Positions 43,852-55,636 of a stretch of 64,000 nucleotides of DNA are shown one piece after another. The DNA is from Cellulomonas sp. Leaf334. Lineage in GTDB: Bacteria; Actinomycetota; Actinomycetes; Actinomycetales; Cellulomonadaceae. Numbering within the stretch: position 1 is the stretch's first letter; each line of letters starts with the position of its first letter. Below the pieces are notes generated by a model. The model had not been told where the DNA came from and searched no databases. It worked only from the letters and a program-made list of their open reading frames with translations. The position numbers and the translations under genes are program-made. The DNA is taken from assembly GCF_001424195.1 (NCBI RefSeq), contig NZ_LMOO01000008.1, forward strand, positions 248,001 through 312,000, written 5' to 3'.

Positions 43852-46470
43852 GTGTTCAGAGCACACACCCACCCACGCACCTCCCCACCACCCGGCCGCA
43901 GCCGGCGCCTGCTTGCCGTCCTGGCCGCGGCCGCCGTCGTCGCGGCAGGCATCGCGATCCCCGCCACCTCGGCACAGGCCGAGCCCGTCCTGCTCTCGCA
44001 GGGCAAGACCGCCACCGCGTCGTCCACGGAGAGCGCCGACTACACACCGGCGTCCGCCGCCGTGGACGGCAACGCCGGCACCCGCTGGGCGAGCACCCCG
44101 TCCGACGGCCAGTGGCTGACCATCGACCTGGGGGCGACCGCGCAGGTCGACCAGGTCGTCCTGACCTGGGAGGCCGCCTACGGGTCGGGCTACCAGATCC
44201 GCACGTCGGACAACGGCACGTCGTGGACCAGCATCTACACGACCACCACCGGCAAGGGCGGCAAGGAGACGCTGAACGTCGCCGGCAGCGGTCGGTACGT
44301 GCAGCTGCTCGGCACCAAGCGCGCCACCGGCTATGGCTACTCCCTGTGGGAGGTGCAGGTCTACGGCACGCCGGGCGGCACGCAGCCGCCGACGGGCACC
44401 TGCGGCACGACCAACGTCGCACAGGGCAAGGCTGCGACCGCATCCTCCTCCGAGCAGGGTGCGGGCACGGCGGCCGGCCTCGCGGTCGACGGCAACGCCG
44501 GCACGCGCTGGGCCAGCACGTTCGCGGACAACCAGTGGTGGCAGGTGGACCTCGGCTCGAGCCAGGCCCTCTGCAACGTCACGCTGAGCTGGGAGGGCGC
44601 GTACGGCAAGGCCTTCCTGGTCCGCGGCTCCACCAACGGCACGACGTGGAGCACGCTCTCGACGGTCACCAACGGCACGGGTGGCACGCAGACGATCACC
44701 GTCAACGGCACCGCCCGGTACCTGCGGCTCGAGCTGCAGACCCGCGCCACCGGCTACGGCTTCTCGCTGTGGGAGGTGTCGGTGCGGACGACCGGCACGT
44801 CGACGCCCGACCCTGATCCCACCGGCCCCGCCGACGGCAAGGTCCGCGTCGCGGGCAGCCAGGGCGACTGGTCGCTGCTGGTGAACGGCCAGAACTGGGT
44901 CACCAAGGGCATGACGTGGGGTCCGGCCCCGGCCGAGTTCCCGCAGCACGCCGCCAACCTCCAGGCGATGGGCGTCAACACCATCCGCACGTGGGGCACG
45001 GACGCGGGCTCGAAGGTCCTGCTCGACGCGGCAGCGGCGGCGGGCATGCGGACGGTCGCGGGCTTCTGGCTCGCGCCCGGCGGCGGCCCCGGCTCGGGCG
45101 GGTGCCCGAACTACGTCACCGACACCACGTACAAGACGAACTCGATGAACGACATCGTCACCTGGGTCACGGCGTACAAGGACCACCCCGGCGTGCTCAT
45201 GTGGAACGTCGGCAACGAGTCCCTGCTCGGCCTCGGCAGCTGCTTCTCGGGCGCCGAGCTCGAGGCACAGCGCGCCGCCTACGCGACGTTCGTCAACGAC
45301 GCCGCCAAGCGGATCCACCAGATCGACCCGAACCACCCGGTGACGTCGACCGACGCGTGGACCGGCGCGTGGCCGTACTACAAGGCCAACTCGCCCGACC
45401 TCGACCTGTACGGCCTGAACGCCTACAACGCGGTGTGCGACGCCAAGGCGACGTGGATCGCGGGCGGCTACACCAAGCCGTACCTCATCACCGAGGGCGG
45501 CCCGGCCGGCGAGTGGGAGGTTCCCGACGACGCCAACGGCGTGCCGGACCAGGGCACCGACCAGCAGAACGCCGACGGGTACACGCGGGCGTGGAACTGC
45601 ATCAAGGCGCACCCCGGCGTCGCGCTCGGCGCCACGCTGTTCCACTACGGCAACGAGGGCGACTTCGGCGGCATCTGGTTCAACGTGAAGCCGGGCAACA
45701 ACAAGCGCCTGTCGTACTACGCGGTCGCCAAGGCGTACGGCGGCTCGGCCGGGGCGGCAGGGGTCAACACTCCCCCGACGTTCAGCTCGATGACCGTGCC
45801 GAACAGCGGCAGCGTGGTGGCCGGCTCGACGTTCACCGTCAACGCGTCGGCGAGCGACCCGAACGGTGACCCGATCACCTACAACGTGCTGCTGAACAGC
45901 AAGTACGTGAACGACTCCGGCGGCCTGGCCCCGGCGACGTTCACGCGCAGCGGCAGCACGTTCTCGGTGACGGCCCCGCAGACGCTCGGCGTCTGGAAGG
46001 TCTACGTGTTCGCCGAGGACGGCAAGGGCAACGTGGGCGTCGAGACGAAGTCGTTCCGTGTGGTCCCGCCGGCCGTCAACGGGACGAACATCGCGAAGGG
46101 CCGCCCCGCGACCGCGTCGTCGTTCGACCCGTACAACGGCAACTTCACCGCTGGTCAGGCGACCGACGGCGACTACTCGACGCGGTGGGCCAGCAACTGG
46201 TCCGACGACCAGTGGATCCAGGTCGACCTGGGCTCGGTCCGGTCGTTCTCGTCGGTCCAGCTCGTGTGGGAGTCCGCGTTCGGCAAGGGCTACCGCATCG
46301 AGACGTCGAACGACGGGAACGCGTGGGCGACGCTGACCACCGTCACCGCAGGCGACGGGAACGTCGACACCCTGAACACCGCCGGCTCGGCCCGCTACGT
46401 GCGGGTGCACGGGACAGCCCGCGGCACCGCGTACGGCTACTCGCTGTACGAGCTTGGCATCTATGGGTAG
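43852..46470 (+). CDS. Secreted clan GH-A hydrolase with three discoidin domains
   Basis: An 872-residue protein starting at GTG after GGAGGAG. Order: signal peptide (1-44); discoidin/CBM32-like domain (45-180); second discoidin (183-320); TIM barrel of GH2-C type (~329-633); Ig-like domain (~641-739); third discoidin (743-872). The barrel has WNVGNES with predicted acid/base E456 and ITEGGPAGEW with predicted nucleophile E548. The GH family is uncertain; a beta-glucan or beta-galactan hydrolase is likely. Discoidin domains would bind the polymer surface. A LacI operator lies upstream. Confidence 0.85.
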   Translation: MFRAHTHPRTSPPPGRSRRLLAVLAAAAVVAAGIAIPATSAQAEPVLLSQGKTATASSTESADYTPASAAVDGNAGTRWASTPSDGQWLTIDLGATAQVDQVVLTWEAAYGSGYQIRTSDNGTSWTSIYTTTTGKGGKETLNVAGSGRYVQLLGTKRATGYGYSLWEVQVYGTPGGTQPPTGTCGTTNVAQGKAATASSSEQGAGTAAGLAVDGNAGTRWASTFADNQWWQVDLGSSQALCNVTLSWEGAYGKAFLVRGSTNGTTWSTLSTVTNGTGGTQTITVNGTARYLRLELQTRATGYGFSLWEVSVRTTGTSTPDPDPTGPADGKVRVAGSQGDWSLLVNGQNWVTKGMTWGPAPAEFPQHAANLQAMGVNTIRTWGTDAGSKVLLDAAAAAGMRTVAGFWLAPGGGPGSGGCPNYVTDTTYKTNSMNDIVTWVTAYKDHPGVLMWNVGNESLLGLGSCFSGAELEAQRAAYATFVNDAAKRIHQIDPNHPVTSTDAWTGAWPYYKANSPDLDLYGLNAYNAVCDAKATWIAGGYTKPYLITEGGPAGEWEVPDDANGVPDQGTDQQNADGYTRAWNCIKAHPGVALGATLFHYGNEGDFGGIWFNVKPGNNKRLSYYAVAKAYGGSAGAAGVNTPPTFSSMTVPNSGSVVAGSTFTVNASASDPNGDPITYNVLLNSKYVNDSGGLAPATFTRSGSTFSVTAPQTLGVWKVYVFAEDGKGNVGVETKSFRVVPPAVNGTNIAKGRPATASSFDPYNGNFTAGQATDGDYSTRWASNWSDDQWIQVDLGSVRSFSSVQLVWESAFGKGYRIETSNDGNAWATLTTVTAGDGNVDTLNTAGSARYVRVHGTARGTAYGYSLYELGIYG

Positions 46471-46634
46471 CAGCATCGACGTTTCCGCTGCTCTTTGACG
46501 TGCCCGGGGCGGGCGGCCACCCGCCCCGGGCACCAACCCTCGGCCAACCCCTCACAGAGCCGAACCGCCTGAGGGTCGTGTGCATCGTCGCACCACCCTC
46601 GGGTCCCTTCCGCACCTCGTCTGAAGGAGACCTC

Positions 46635-48023
46635 ATGCCCACCCATCTCCATGCCCCACGCTCGAGGAAGGCCCGGGCCTGGTTGGCCGGGAGCCTGTCC
46701 GCGGTGCTCGTCGCGACCGGTCTCGGTGTCGCGATCGCGTCGTCCGCGAGCGCCGCACCCGTCAACATCTCGCAGGGCAAGCTCGCCACGGCCTCGTCGG
46801 CGGAGGGCCCGGACTTCACCGCGTCCAGGGCCGTCGACGGCAACGGCAGCACCCGCTGGGCCAGCCAGTTCTCCGACGCGCAGTGGATCCAGGTCGACCT
46901 GGGCGGCACCGCCACGGTCGACCGCGTCGAGCTGCGCTGGGAGGCCGCCTACGCCAGGGCGTTCCAGGTGCAGCTCTCCCCGAACGGCACCACCTGGACC
47001 ACCGTCGCGACCGTCACCAACGGCACGGGCGGCAACCAGACCGTCGCCGCGTCGGGCACCGGTCGGTACCTGCGGCTGCACCTCACCGCGCGCGGCACGG
47101 GCTATGGCTACTCGCTGTACGACCTCGCGGTCCTCGGCACCGGGGGCGCGACGTCGCCCACGCACACGCCGAAGCCGCTGCCGTCGCCCCCGCCGGGCGC
47201 CGACACGTCGGTGACGCACCACGAGTTCCAGGCCAACTGCACCCCGACGCACACGCTGAACGACGACCCGATCGTCTACCCGGGCCAGGCGGGCGCGTCG
47301 CACAGCCACACGTTCCTGGGCAACCGCTCGACCAACGCGAACACGACGACGGCGTCGCTGCTGGCCGCGAACAGCACCAGCTGCACGGTGCCGCAGGACG
47401 AGTCGGCGTACTGGTTCCCGACACTGATGCGCGGCGAGAACAAGGTCGTCGCCAGCAACGAGCAGACCATCTACTACAAGGCCGGGATCATCGACTACAA
47501 GAAGGTCGTCCCGTTCCCGCAGGGTCTGCGGTTCCTCGTCGGCAGCATGACGGCGACGAAGGACGAGTTCCGGACGGCCCCCGGCACGGTCGAGGGCTTC
47601 GAGTGCGGGAACAGCTCGTTCAACTGGGACATCCCGGCGAGCTGCCCCGTCGGGTCCCAGCTCAACGTCCGCTACCAGGCGCCGAGCTGCTGGGACGGCG
47701 TCAACCTCGACTCGGCCAACCACAAGAGCCACATGGCGTACCCCGTCAACGGTGAGTGCACGGCGAGCCACCCGGTCGCGGTGCCGATGATCGAGTTCAA
47801 GCTGTCGTGGCCGGCCGACGGGAACATGTCGGACGTCCGGTTCTCGAGCGGTCGTGGGTTCTCGTTCCACTACGACTTCTTCAACGCGTGGGACCCGGCC
47901 GTGCTCCAGGCGCTGACCGAGCACTGCATCAACGGCGGTCTGCAGTGCAACCCGCGCGGCTACGACCTGTACAAGCCGTGGGCCGGAGCCGTGCTGGACG
48001 CGAGCTACAACCTCATCCCGTAA
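46635..48023 (+). CDS. Secreted discoidin - DUF1996 protein
   Basis: A 462-residue protein starting at ATG after GAAGGAGA. Order: signal peptide (~1-41); discoidin domain (~43-175); Thr/Pro linker; DUF1996 (~195-462) with VTHHEFQANCTPTHT, QAGASHSHTFLGN, SCTVPQDESAYWFPTL and GRGFSFHYDFFNAW. DUF1996 is best known from fungi and streptomycetes and has no assigned activity. Its conserved histidines (HSHTF, KSHMAYP, FHYDFFN) and cysteines suggest a metal site. Sharing the discoidin type with both neighbours, it probably acts on the same polymer. Confidence 0.88.
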   Translation: MPTHLHAPRSRKARAWLAGSLSAVLVATGLGVAIASSASAAPVNISQGKLATASSAEGPDFTASRAVDGNGSTRWASQFSDAQWIQVDLGGTATVDRVELRWEAAYARAFQVQLSPNGTTWTTVATVTNGTGGNQTVAASGTGRYLRLHLTARGTGYGYSLYDLAVLGTGGATSPTHTPKPLPSPPPGADTSVTHHEFQANCTPTHTLNDDPIVYPGQAGASHSHTFLGNRSTNANTTTASLLAANSTSCTVPQDESAYWFPTLMRGENKVVASNEQTIYYKAGIIDYKKVVPFPQGLRFLVGSMTATKDEFRTAPGTVEGFECGNSSFNWDIPASCPVGSQLNVRYQAPSCWDGVNLDSANHKSHMAYPVNGECTASHPVAVPMIEFKLSWPADGNMSDVRFSSGRGFSFHYDFFNAWDPAVLQALTEHCINGGLQCNPRGYDLYKPWAGAVLDASYNLIP

Positions 48024-48090
48024 CACCCCCTCGCGCGTCCCGGTCCGCGAGGGCCGGGACGCGCGCCCACCCACCTCCCGAAGGAATCTC

Positions 48091-50694
<2,604 letters not shown>

Positions 50695-50754
50695 TCCCGA
50701 GCAGAGGCATGCCGACGGCCCCGGTCCCACGACCGGGTCCGTCGGCGTCCTCGG

Positions 50755-51582
50755 CTAGAGACCCGTCAGGCTCACGCCGTACTCCGCCTGCTCGGGGGTG
50801 AACTGCGCGCCGTACTCGCTCGTCAGCTGGTCGAGCAACCCCTGACGCGAGAAGGACGTGTACTCCAGGTACGACTTCGCGGCCTCGGCTGCCTCGGCGT
50901 TCCAGTCCACGCCACCCTCGGCCTCCAGGCGGGCGACGGCGAACTCGGCGTCTGCCGCGGGGAAGCCCGCACCGTACTCGCTCGTGAGCTGGCCGATGAG
51001 GCCGGCGCGGGAGAAGGCCGTGTAGCTCAGGTACGACTCGGCCGACCGGTACGCGTTCTGCTGAGAGACGGTGCCCTTCGCGGCTTCGGCGGCAGCGGCG
51101 GCGGCCGCCTCCTGCTCGGCGGCGACCCGCTCGGCCTCGGCCTCGGCGGCGTCTTCCGCAGCCCTCTGCTCAGCGGCGACCCGAGCCGCCTCCTCCTCGG
51201 CGGCGAGCTCCTCCGCAGAACGCTCGGGCTCGGCCTTCTCCCCCTGCGCGGTGGCGGCCGGCTCGGCTGCTTCCTGGGCGGGCGCATCGCCGCCGTTGAG
51301 CGATCCGATGAAGACGCTCAGCACGACCAGGCCGATCGGGATGATGAAGCGCTTCTTCTTGAACCAGGGCTTCGGCGACTTGTCGGTGGCGTCCTGCGGC
51401 GGCGTGGTCGCGGCGGGCGACAGGTCGGCCGGCCCGACCGGGGCCGCGCTCGCGTCGTCCAGCCACAGCTGCCAACCTTCGGGGGCGGCGGGCCAGCTCG
51501 GGTCCGGCTTCCAGCCGGGCTCGGGGGACCAGCCCTCGGGAGCAGCCGGCCAGCCGGGAGCAGGGTTGAAGCGTGCAGCCAT
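50755..51582 (-). CDS. Ltp-family repeat protein, membrane anchored
   Basis: A 275-residue protein from ATG 51582 (ATG 51594 is also possible). The N-terminal ~40 residues carry repeated P-A-P-x-G-W motifs. A membrane helix (~residues 77-95, FIIPIGLVVLSVFIG) is followed by a long Glu/Ala coiled coil and two C-terminal ~45-residue Ltp repeats (SYLSYTAFSRAGLIGQLTSEYG and SYLEYTSFSRQGLLDQLTSEYG). The repeat family (PF07553 type) includes streptococcal phage Ltp lipoproteins that block phage DNA entry, but most bacterial copies are of unknown role. It probably sits on the outer face of the membrane. Confidence 0.85.
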   Translation of the reverse strand: MAARFNPAPGWPAAPEGWSPEPGWKPDPSWPAAPEGWQLWLDDASAAPVGPADLSPAATTPPQDATDKSPKPWFKKKRFIIPIGLVVLSVFIGSLNGGDAPAQEAAEPAATAQGEKAEPERSAEELAAEEEAARVAAEQRAAEDAAEAEAERVAAEQEAAAAAAAEAAKGTVSQQNAYRSAESYLSYTAFSRAGLIGQLTSEYGAGFPAADAEFAVARLEAEGGVDWNAEAAEAAKSYLEYTSFSRQGLLDQLTSEYGAQFTPEQAEYGVSLTGL

Positions 51583-51797
51583 GGGAATGTGCATCCTTGC
51601 GTCGATGGGACGAGCAGTTGTGACATAATTATTTCGGTCGCGCTCGCTGCACCGTAGGGACCTTGGTCCCCGTCGACCGGGTCACACCCGAGCAGCCGGG
51701 ATGTATCTCACCCGGCCCCGCCGACTCCTTCGTGTCACCCTCGTCAGGAGGGTGCCGCCACGCTGATGTGCGGTTCGCGAGGACGAGAGGGACAGCG
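51583..51797. other. Divergent intergenic region
   Basis: 215 bp between the Ltp-type gene and the MIR-protein gene. An AT-rich palindrome ATAATTAT (51625-51632) stands out against the GC background and may be the -10 region of the minus-strand gene. A 7-bp hairpin, CACCCTC with GAGGGTG (51736-51754), lies in the leader of the plus-strand gene. Confidence 0.4.
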
Positions 51798-53006
51798 ATG
51801 CCGGAGCAGGTCCTCACCGGACGGGCGGTCGCGTTCGACCCCGCCACCCACGGCTTCGCGTTCCCCAACGCGTTCGTCAACGAGGTGCTGACGCTGCCGA
51901 ACGGCGCCAAGATCACCACGGCGGGACGGTGCGGCGGGATGGCGTACGCGGCGCTCGACTACTTCCTCGCCGGTCAGCCGGTGCCCGTCTGGCGCTCCGA
52001 CCTGTGGACGCCCAGCCGTGTCCCGCCCGACAGCCACTGGCTCGCGCAGCTGTTCACCCAGCGCCTGCGGGACTCGTTCTTCACCGGCTCCGCAGCGAAG
52101 TTCGTCACCTGGTCGATGCACTCCGACGACGAGACCTGGGTGTTCAAGGGCGTCACGCGCTGGACCAAGGAGGAGGAGCTCCCCCGGCTCGTCGCGTCCA
52201 TCGACGCCGGACGGCCCGTGGTGCTCGGACTGGTCGTCGCGCGCAACCTCGCCTCCATCGGCGACAACCACCAGGTCATCGCCTACGGCTACGAGCAGGA
52301 CCGCTCCACCGGCCGGACCACCGTGCTGATCTACGACAACAACACGCCCCGAAAGACGGTGACGCTCACGTCGGAGGCGGACCAGCACGACTGGACCGCG
52401 TCCAACGGCCACTCCTGGCGGGGGTTCTTCCTGCAGGACTACACGCCCCGACGCCCCCGGGTGCTGACGACGAAGGCGCCCGGCGTCAAGGACCCCGTGT
52501 CGACCGGTGACACCGTCAAGCTCTCGCACGTGTGGACGGGCCTGACGCTGCACTCCCACGACCTCCCGTACACCCACCCCGGCTCCGACGGCCTCCAGCA
52601 GGTCACGTGCTTCGGCGGGTCCGACGACAACGACCGCTGGCTGCTCGTCGGGACCGCGGGGACGCCCGCCGGCACCGGCCTGCGCGACGGGTCGGTCGTG
52701 CGGCTGCAGCACGTGTCCACCGGCAGGTGGCTCCGCAGCAGCGCCGGTGTGCAGTCGCCGCTCTCGCGCCAGCAGCAGGTCAGCGCCTCGGACACCGCGG
52801 ACGCCGACGCGAACTGGCGGGTCGAGGTCGTCGACGCGCGGCCCTGGACCGCCGGGGCCCGGGTCCGCCTCGTGCACGTCGCGACGGACACGGCCCTGCA
52901 CTCCCACCGCGCGTCCGACCCGCGACTGACCGCTGGCCAGCACGAGGTCACCGGCTACCGCAAGCGCGACGTCAACGACTGGTGGACGGTGCTGGAGCTC
53001 GGCTGA
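51798..53006 (+). CDS. Papain-like domain fused to MIR repeats
   Basis: A 402-residue protein starting at ATG after GAGAGGG. Residues ~1-220 form a papain-like fold with a probable Cys45-His158-Asp180 triad (GRCGGMAYAALDYF, DNHQVIAYGY, VLIYDNNTPR). Residues ~235-402 hold three MIR repeats (DTVKLSHVWTGLTLHSH, SVVRLQHVSTGRWLRSS, ARVRLVHVATDTALHSH), the beta-trefoil of SDF2 and protein O-mannosyltransferases. No signal peptide is seen. It could be a peptidase, amidase or acyltransferase targeted to O-mannosyl glycoproteins; this is inference. Confidence 0.82.
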   Translation: MPEQVLTGRAVAFDPATHGFAFPNAFVNEVLTLPNGAKITTAGRCGGMAYAALDYFLAGQPVPVWRSDLWTPSRVPPDSHWLAQLFTQRLRDSFFTGSAAKFVTWSMHSDDETWVFKGVTRWTKEEELPRLVASIDAGRPVVLGLVVARNLASIGDNHQVIAYGYEQDRSTGRTTVLIYDNNTPRKTVTLTSEADQHDWTASNGHSWRGFFLQDYTPRRPRVLTTKAPGVKDPVSTGDTVKLSHVWTGLTLHSHDLPYTHPGSDGLQQVTCFGGSDDNDRWLLVGTAGTPAGTGLRDGSVVRLQHVSTGRWLRSSAGVQSPLSRQQQVSASDTADADANWRVEVVDARPWTAGARVRLVHVATDTALHSHRASDPRLTAGQHEVTGYRKRDVNDWWTVLELG

Positions 53007-53039
53007 CCTCAGCCGAACCCCAGCACCGGTGCGCGTCCC

Positions 53040-53197
53040 GGCTCAGCCCACCGGGTTCATGCGGTGGAGCGAACCTGCACTCCGGCTCACCCCACCGGTG
53101 CTCATGCGGTGGAGTGAACCTGCGCTCCGCTACAGGCGCGTGCCGCTGGCGCGACCCACACCTTCCGCTGCACTCCGGCTCACCCCACCGGGTTCCA
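53040..53197. repeat. ~45-bp tandem repeat derived from the pectinase gene end
   Basis: Units at 53040-53083 (44 bp) and 53084-53128 (45 bp) are nearly identical (GGCTCA-CCACCGG-CATGCGGTGGAG-GAACCTGC-CTCC). A third partial copy, GGCTCACCCCACCGGGTTCC, at 53177-53196 contains the stop codon and last codons of the PL1-CE8 gene. The 47 bp between are diverged. Confidence 0.8.
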
Positions 53198-55558
53198 GCC
53201 GTCGCTGCCCGCCAGGTACTTCTGCGGGGTGTAGCTCGGTGCCTGGGCGTCGCTCAGCTGCGGTCGGTTGCTGCCCGTCCCAGCGCCGGCACCGGTGTTC
53301 CTGTACTCGGAGAACCGCGCGGCGGTCCACACGTTCGAGGACATGTTCGTCCAGGGCTGCCCGGTGGCGATGGTGCTGCTCAGCGAGCTCTCGCGGTAGA
53401 GCACCTGGGCGTCAGCGCCCCAGGGGCGACCGAGCTGGGTGGTGGCCGCCGTCTTGCCCGTGATCGTGCTCTTGTAGAACAGGAAGCCGTACTGCTTGGC
53501 AGGGTCCGTGCGCGCCGCGGTGACCGGTCCGCCCGTGGACCGCTTCTGGTACACGGACGTCCGGTCGAACACCGCGGTGCCGCCGCCGAAGATGAAGTCG
53601 ACGGTGCCCTCCACATAGCTGTCGACGACGTAGGCCCGCGCGGCGTCGTTGACCAGCAGGGTGTCCTGGTTGCCGGTGAACCGCACGTTCCGGAACACCA
53701 GGCGAGCGCCTTCCAGGTTGGCGGCGACGGCCTGGCTTCCCTCGCCGTAGTCGTTGGCGATCGTCAGGTTGGTGGCGACGAGGTCGGCGCCCTTCGCGAA
53801 GAACGTCGCGCTCCCCGACGTCCCGTACCCGCCCGCGCTGCTGCGGTTGTTGACGAGCACGGTGTCCGCCGCGGACCCGCCCAGACCCTGGAGGGTGACC
53901 AGTGGCTTGTTCGCGGGGATGGTCACGATCTCGCGGTAGGTGCCCGGCTTGATCGTGATGACCCGACGCGACGTGTTGTTCGCGGGCACCGCGTCGATGG
54001 CCGCCTGGATCGTGCGGTAGGTGCCGGAGCCGTCCGCCGCGACGACGGGGGCCGCGGTGGGCGGGACCGCCCCGCCGATGCTCGCCTGCGGCCCGGTCGA
54101 CGCCTTGAGGAGGGCGGGGAGCGACGAGGCCGGGTCGAGGGTGTAGGCGTAGAACGCCTTCGGGTCGAACGCCGACCCTCGGGTCGTCTGGTTCCCGGTC
54201 GAGTTCACGACGACGCTCCCCGACTGCTTCAGCTCCGCCGTGTCCTGGGGTGCGTACGGGTTCTTCACGTTGTCGAAGTAGCTGTTCTCCAGCACCATCT
54301 TCGTCGCGCCGCGCGAGAGGTTCCCGTACGACGTGATGTTCTGCAGGTGGTTGTTGTAGAGGTGCGCGTACGCGACGTTGTCGGTGCTGGGGTTGCGCTG
54401 GCTGGTGTCGTGGATCCAGTTGTGGTGGATCGTCATCCGCGCCGTGACGTTCTCCGTCCAGCCGATCCCGAACGACTTGTTGCTGCCGCCCATCTCGTTC
54501 CAGGACACCGTGAGGTTGGTGGTGTCCTTGCGGCTGTCGATGAGTCCGTCGTTCATGCGCAGGATGCGGTTGTGGTCGATCCACACGTTCGACGCGGTGT
54601 CCATCTGGATGCCGTCGTAGTCGTAGACCTTGTCGTCGGGGTCGTCGTCGGCCATCTTCGTGTCGCGGATGGTGAGGTTCCGGATGATCACGTTGTTCGT
54701 GCCGGCGTTGAGGCGCAGCCCTCCGTTGACGATCTGCCCGCTGGTGCCGACGCCGATGATCGTCTTGTCGGAGGTGATCGGGATCTCGTCGCCGTAGGGC
54801 GTCACCGTGATCGCGGCCGCCACGCGCACGACGTACCTGCCGGTGGCCGACGCGTACTTGCGCAGGTCGGCCAGGGTCGTGACCGTGACGGTCGTACCGC
54901 CGGTGCCGCCCGTCACGCCCGTCGCGAAGCCGTCGGGCACGTCCGACCAGGGCCCGGTCGACGTGCCGCCGGAGACGGGCAGCGACCACTGGACCTTCGC
55001 CGCGTCGTCGCACGCGTCCTGCACGGCGGGGGCGCCCGAGGCGGTGGACCCACCCTCGACGGAGACGCAGAGCCCGCTGGAGGCCGACGCGATCATCGCC
55101 TTGCCCGAACCCGCCGACGCCTTGGCGCTCCACGTCTGGTTGGTCTGGTTGGCGCAGCCCCACTGCTGGAGCCGGGCGCCGGCGGCCGTGGACGCGCCCG
55201 GCACGTCCAGGCAGCGGCCCGAGGCGACGTTGGCCAGCCGGAAGCCCGCACCTTGCGCGGTGACGGTCCACTGCTGGTTCGTCGCGCCGGTCACGCAGGT
55301 CGCCACCGTGAGGAGCGTGCCGTTGGTCGTCGACCCGCCGGGGACCTCGAGGCACTTGCCCGAGGCGCCCGAGCGCAGGACGTAGGTGCCGGTCTGGACG
55401 GCGACCGGGTCACCGGGCGCGGCGGTGGCGGGCGCGGCAGCGACGACTGCCGCGGAGAGCGCCAGGGCGCCGACGGCGAGGAGCGCCGTCCAGCGCGAGC
55501 GGGGTGAACGGACGGCGTCGTTGCCGCGCGGTCGGAGCAGGGTGCGAGGGGTGCGCAT
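53180..55558 (-). CDS. Secreted pectate lyase (PL1) - pectin methylesterase (CE8) with ricin domain
   Basis: A 792-residue protein. Order: twin-arginine-like or Sec signal peptide (~1-46); ricin-B lectin (~50-190) with three QxW-type repeats (TNQQWT, TNQTWS, KVQWSL); PL1 lyase (~200-490) with SNVWIDHNRI, DGLIDSRKDTTNLTVSWN and a Ca-binding-type DDPDD stretch; CE8 methylesterase (~503-790) with Q631-D632 (NQDTL), D654 (DFIFGGG) and R711 (LGRPWG). It demethylates pectin and cleaves the resulting polygalacturonate. Start 55558 is chosen from the signal peptide. A LacI-like site lies about 55 bp upstream. Confidence 0.94.
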   Translation of the reverse strand: MRTPRTLLRPRGNDAVRSPRSRWTALLAVGALALSAAVVAAAPATAAPGDPVAVQTGTYVLRSGASGKCLEVPGGSTTNGTLLTVATCVTGATNQQWTVTAQGAGFRLANVASGRCLDVPGASTAAGARLQQWGCANQTNQTWSAKASAGSGKAMIASASSGLCVSVEGGSTASGAPAVQDACDDAAKVQWSLPVSGGTSTGPWSDVPDGFATGVTGGTGGTTVTVTTLADLRKYASATGRYVVRVAAAITVTPYGDEIPITSDKTIIGVGTSGQIVNGGLRLNAGTNNVIIRNLTIRDTKMADDDPDDKVYDYDGIQMDTASNVWIDHNRILRMNDGLIDSRKDTTNLTVSWNEMGGSNKSFGIGWTENVTARMTIHHNWIHDTSQRNPSTDNVAYAHLYNNHLQNITSYGNLSRGATKMVLENSYFDNVKNPYAPQDTAELKQSGSVVVNSTGNQTTRGSAFDPKAFYAYTLDPASSLPALLKASTGPQASIGGAVPPTAAPVVAADGSGTYRTIQAAIDAVPANNTSRRVITIKPGTYREIVTIPANKPLVTLQGLGGSAADTVLVNNRSSAGGYGTSGSATFFAKGADLVATNLTIANDYGEGSQAVAANLEGARLVFRNVRFTGNQDTLLVNDAARAYVVDSYVEGTVDFIFGGGTAVFDRTSVYQKRSTGGPVTAARTDPAKQYGFLFYKSTITGKTAATTQLGRPWGADAQVLYRESSLSSTIATGQPWTNMSSNVWTAARFSEYRNTGAGAGTGSNRPQLSDAQAPSYTPQKYLAGSDGWNPVG

Positions 55559-55611
55559 GGCGTCGAACGCTATGACCGACATCTGTCGGTTTACAACGCT
55601 GCAGAGGGCCG

Positions 55612-55624
55612 TTAATCGATTCAA
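55612..55624. promoter_or_regulatory. LacI-like operator, pectin regulon copy C (weaker)
   Basis: TTAATCGATTCAA shares 10 of 13 positions with copy D and keeps the central ATCG and CAA end. It is 53 bp upstream of the PL1-CE8 start. It is itself a near-perfect palindrome around ATCGAT. Confidence 0.45.
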
Positions 55625-55636
55625 GACGCGATCTGG

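Noticed and set aside
51655..51797. c-di-AMP (ydaO-type) riboswitch before the MIR protein
   Set aside because: Only one small hairpin is evident; the conserved core sequences of that riboswitch are not seen.
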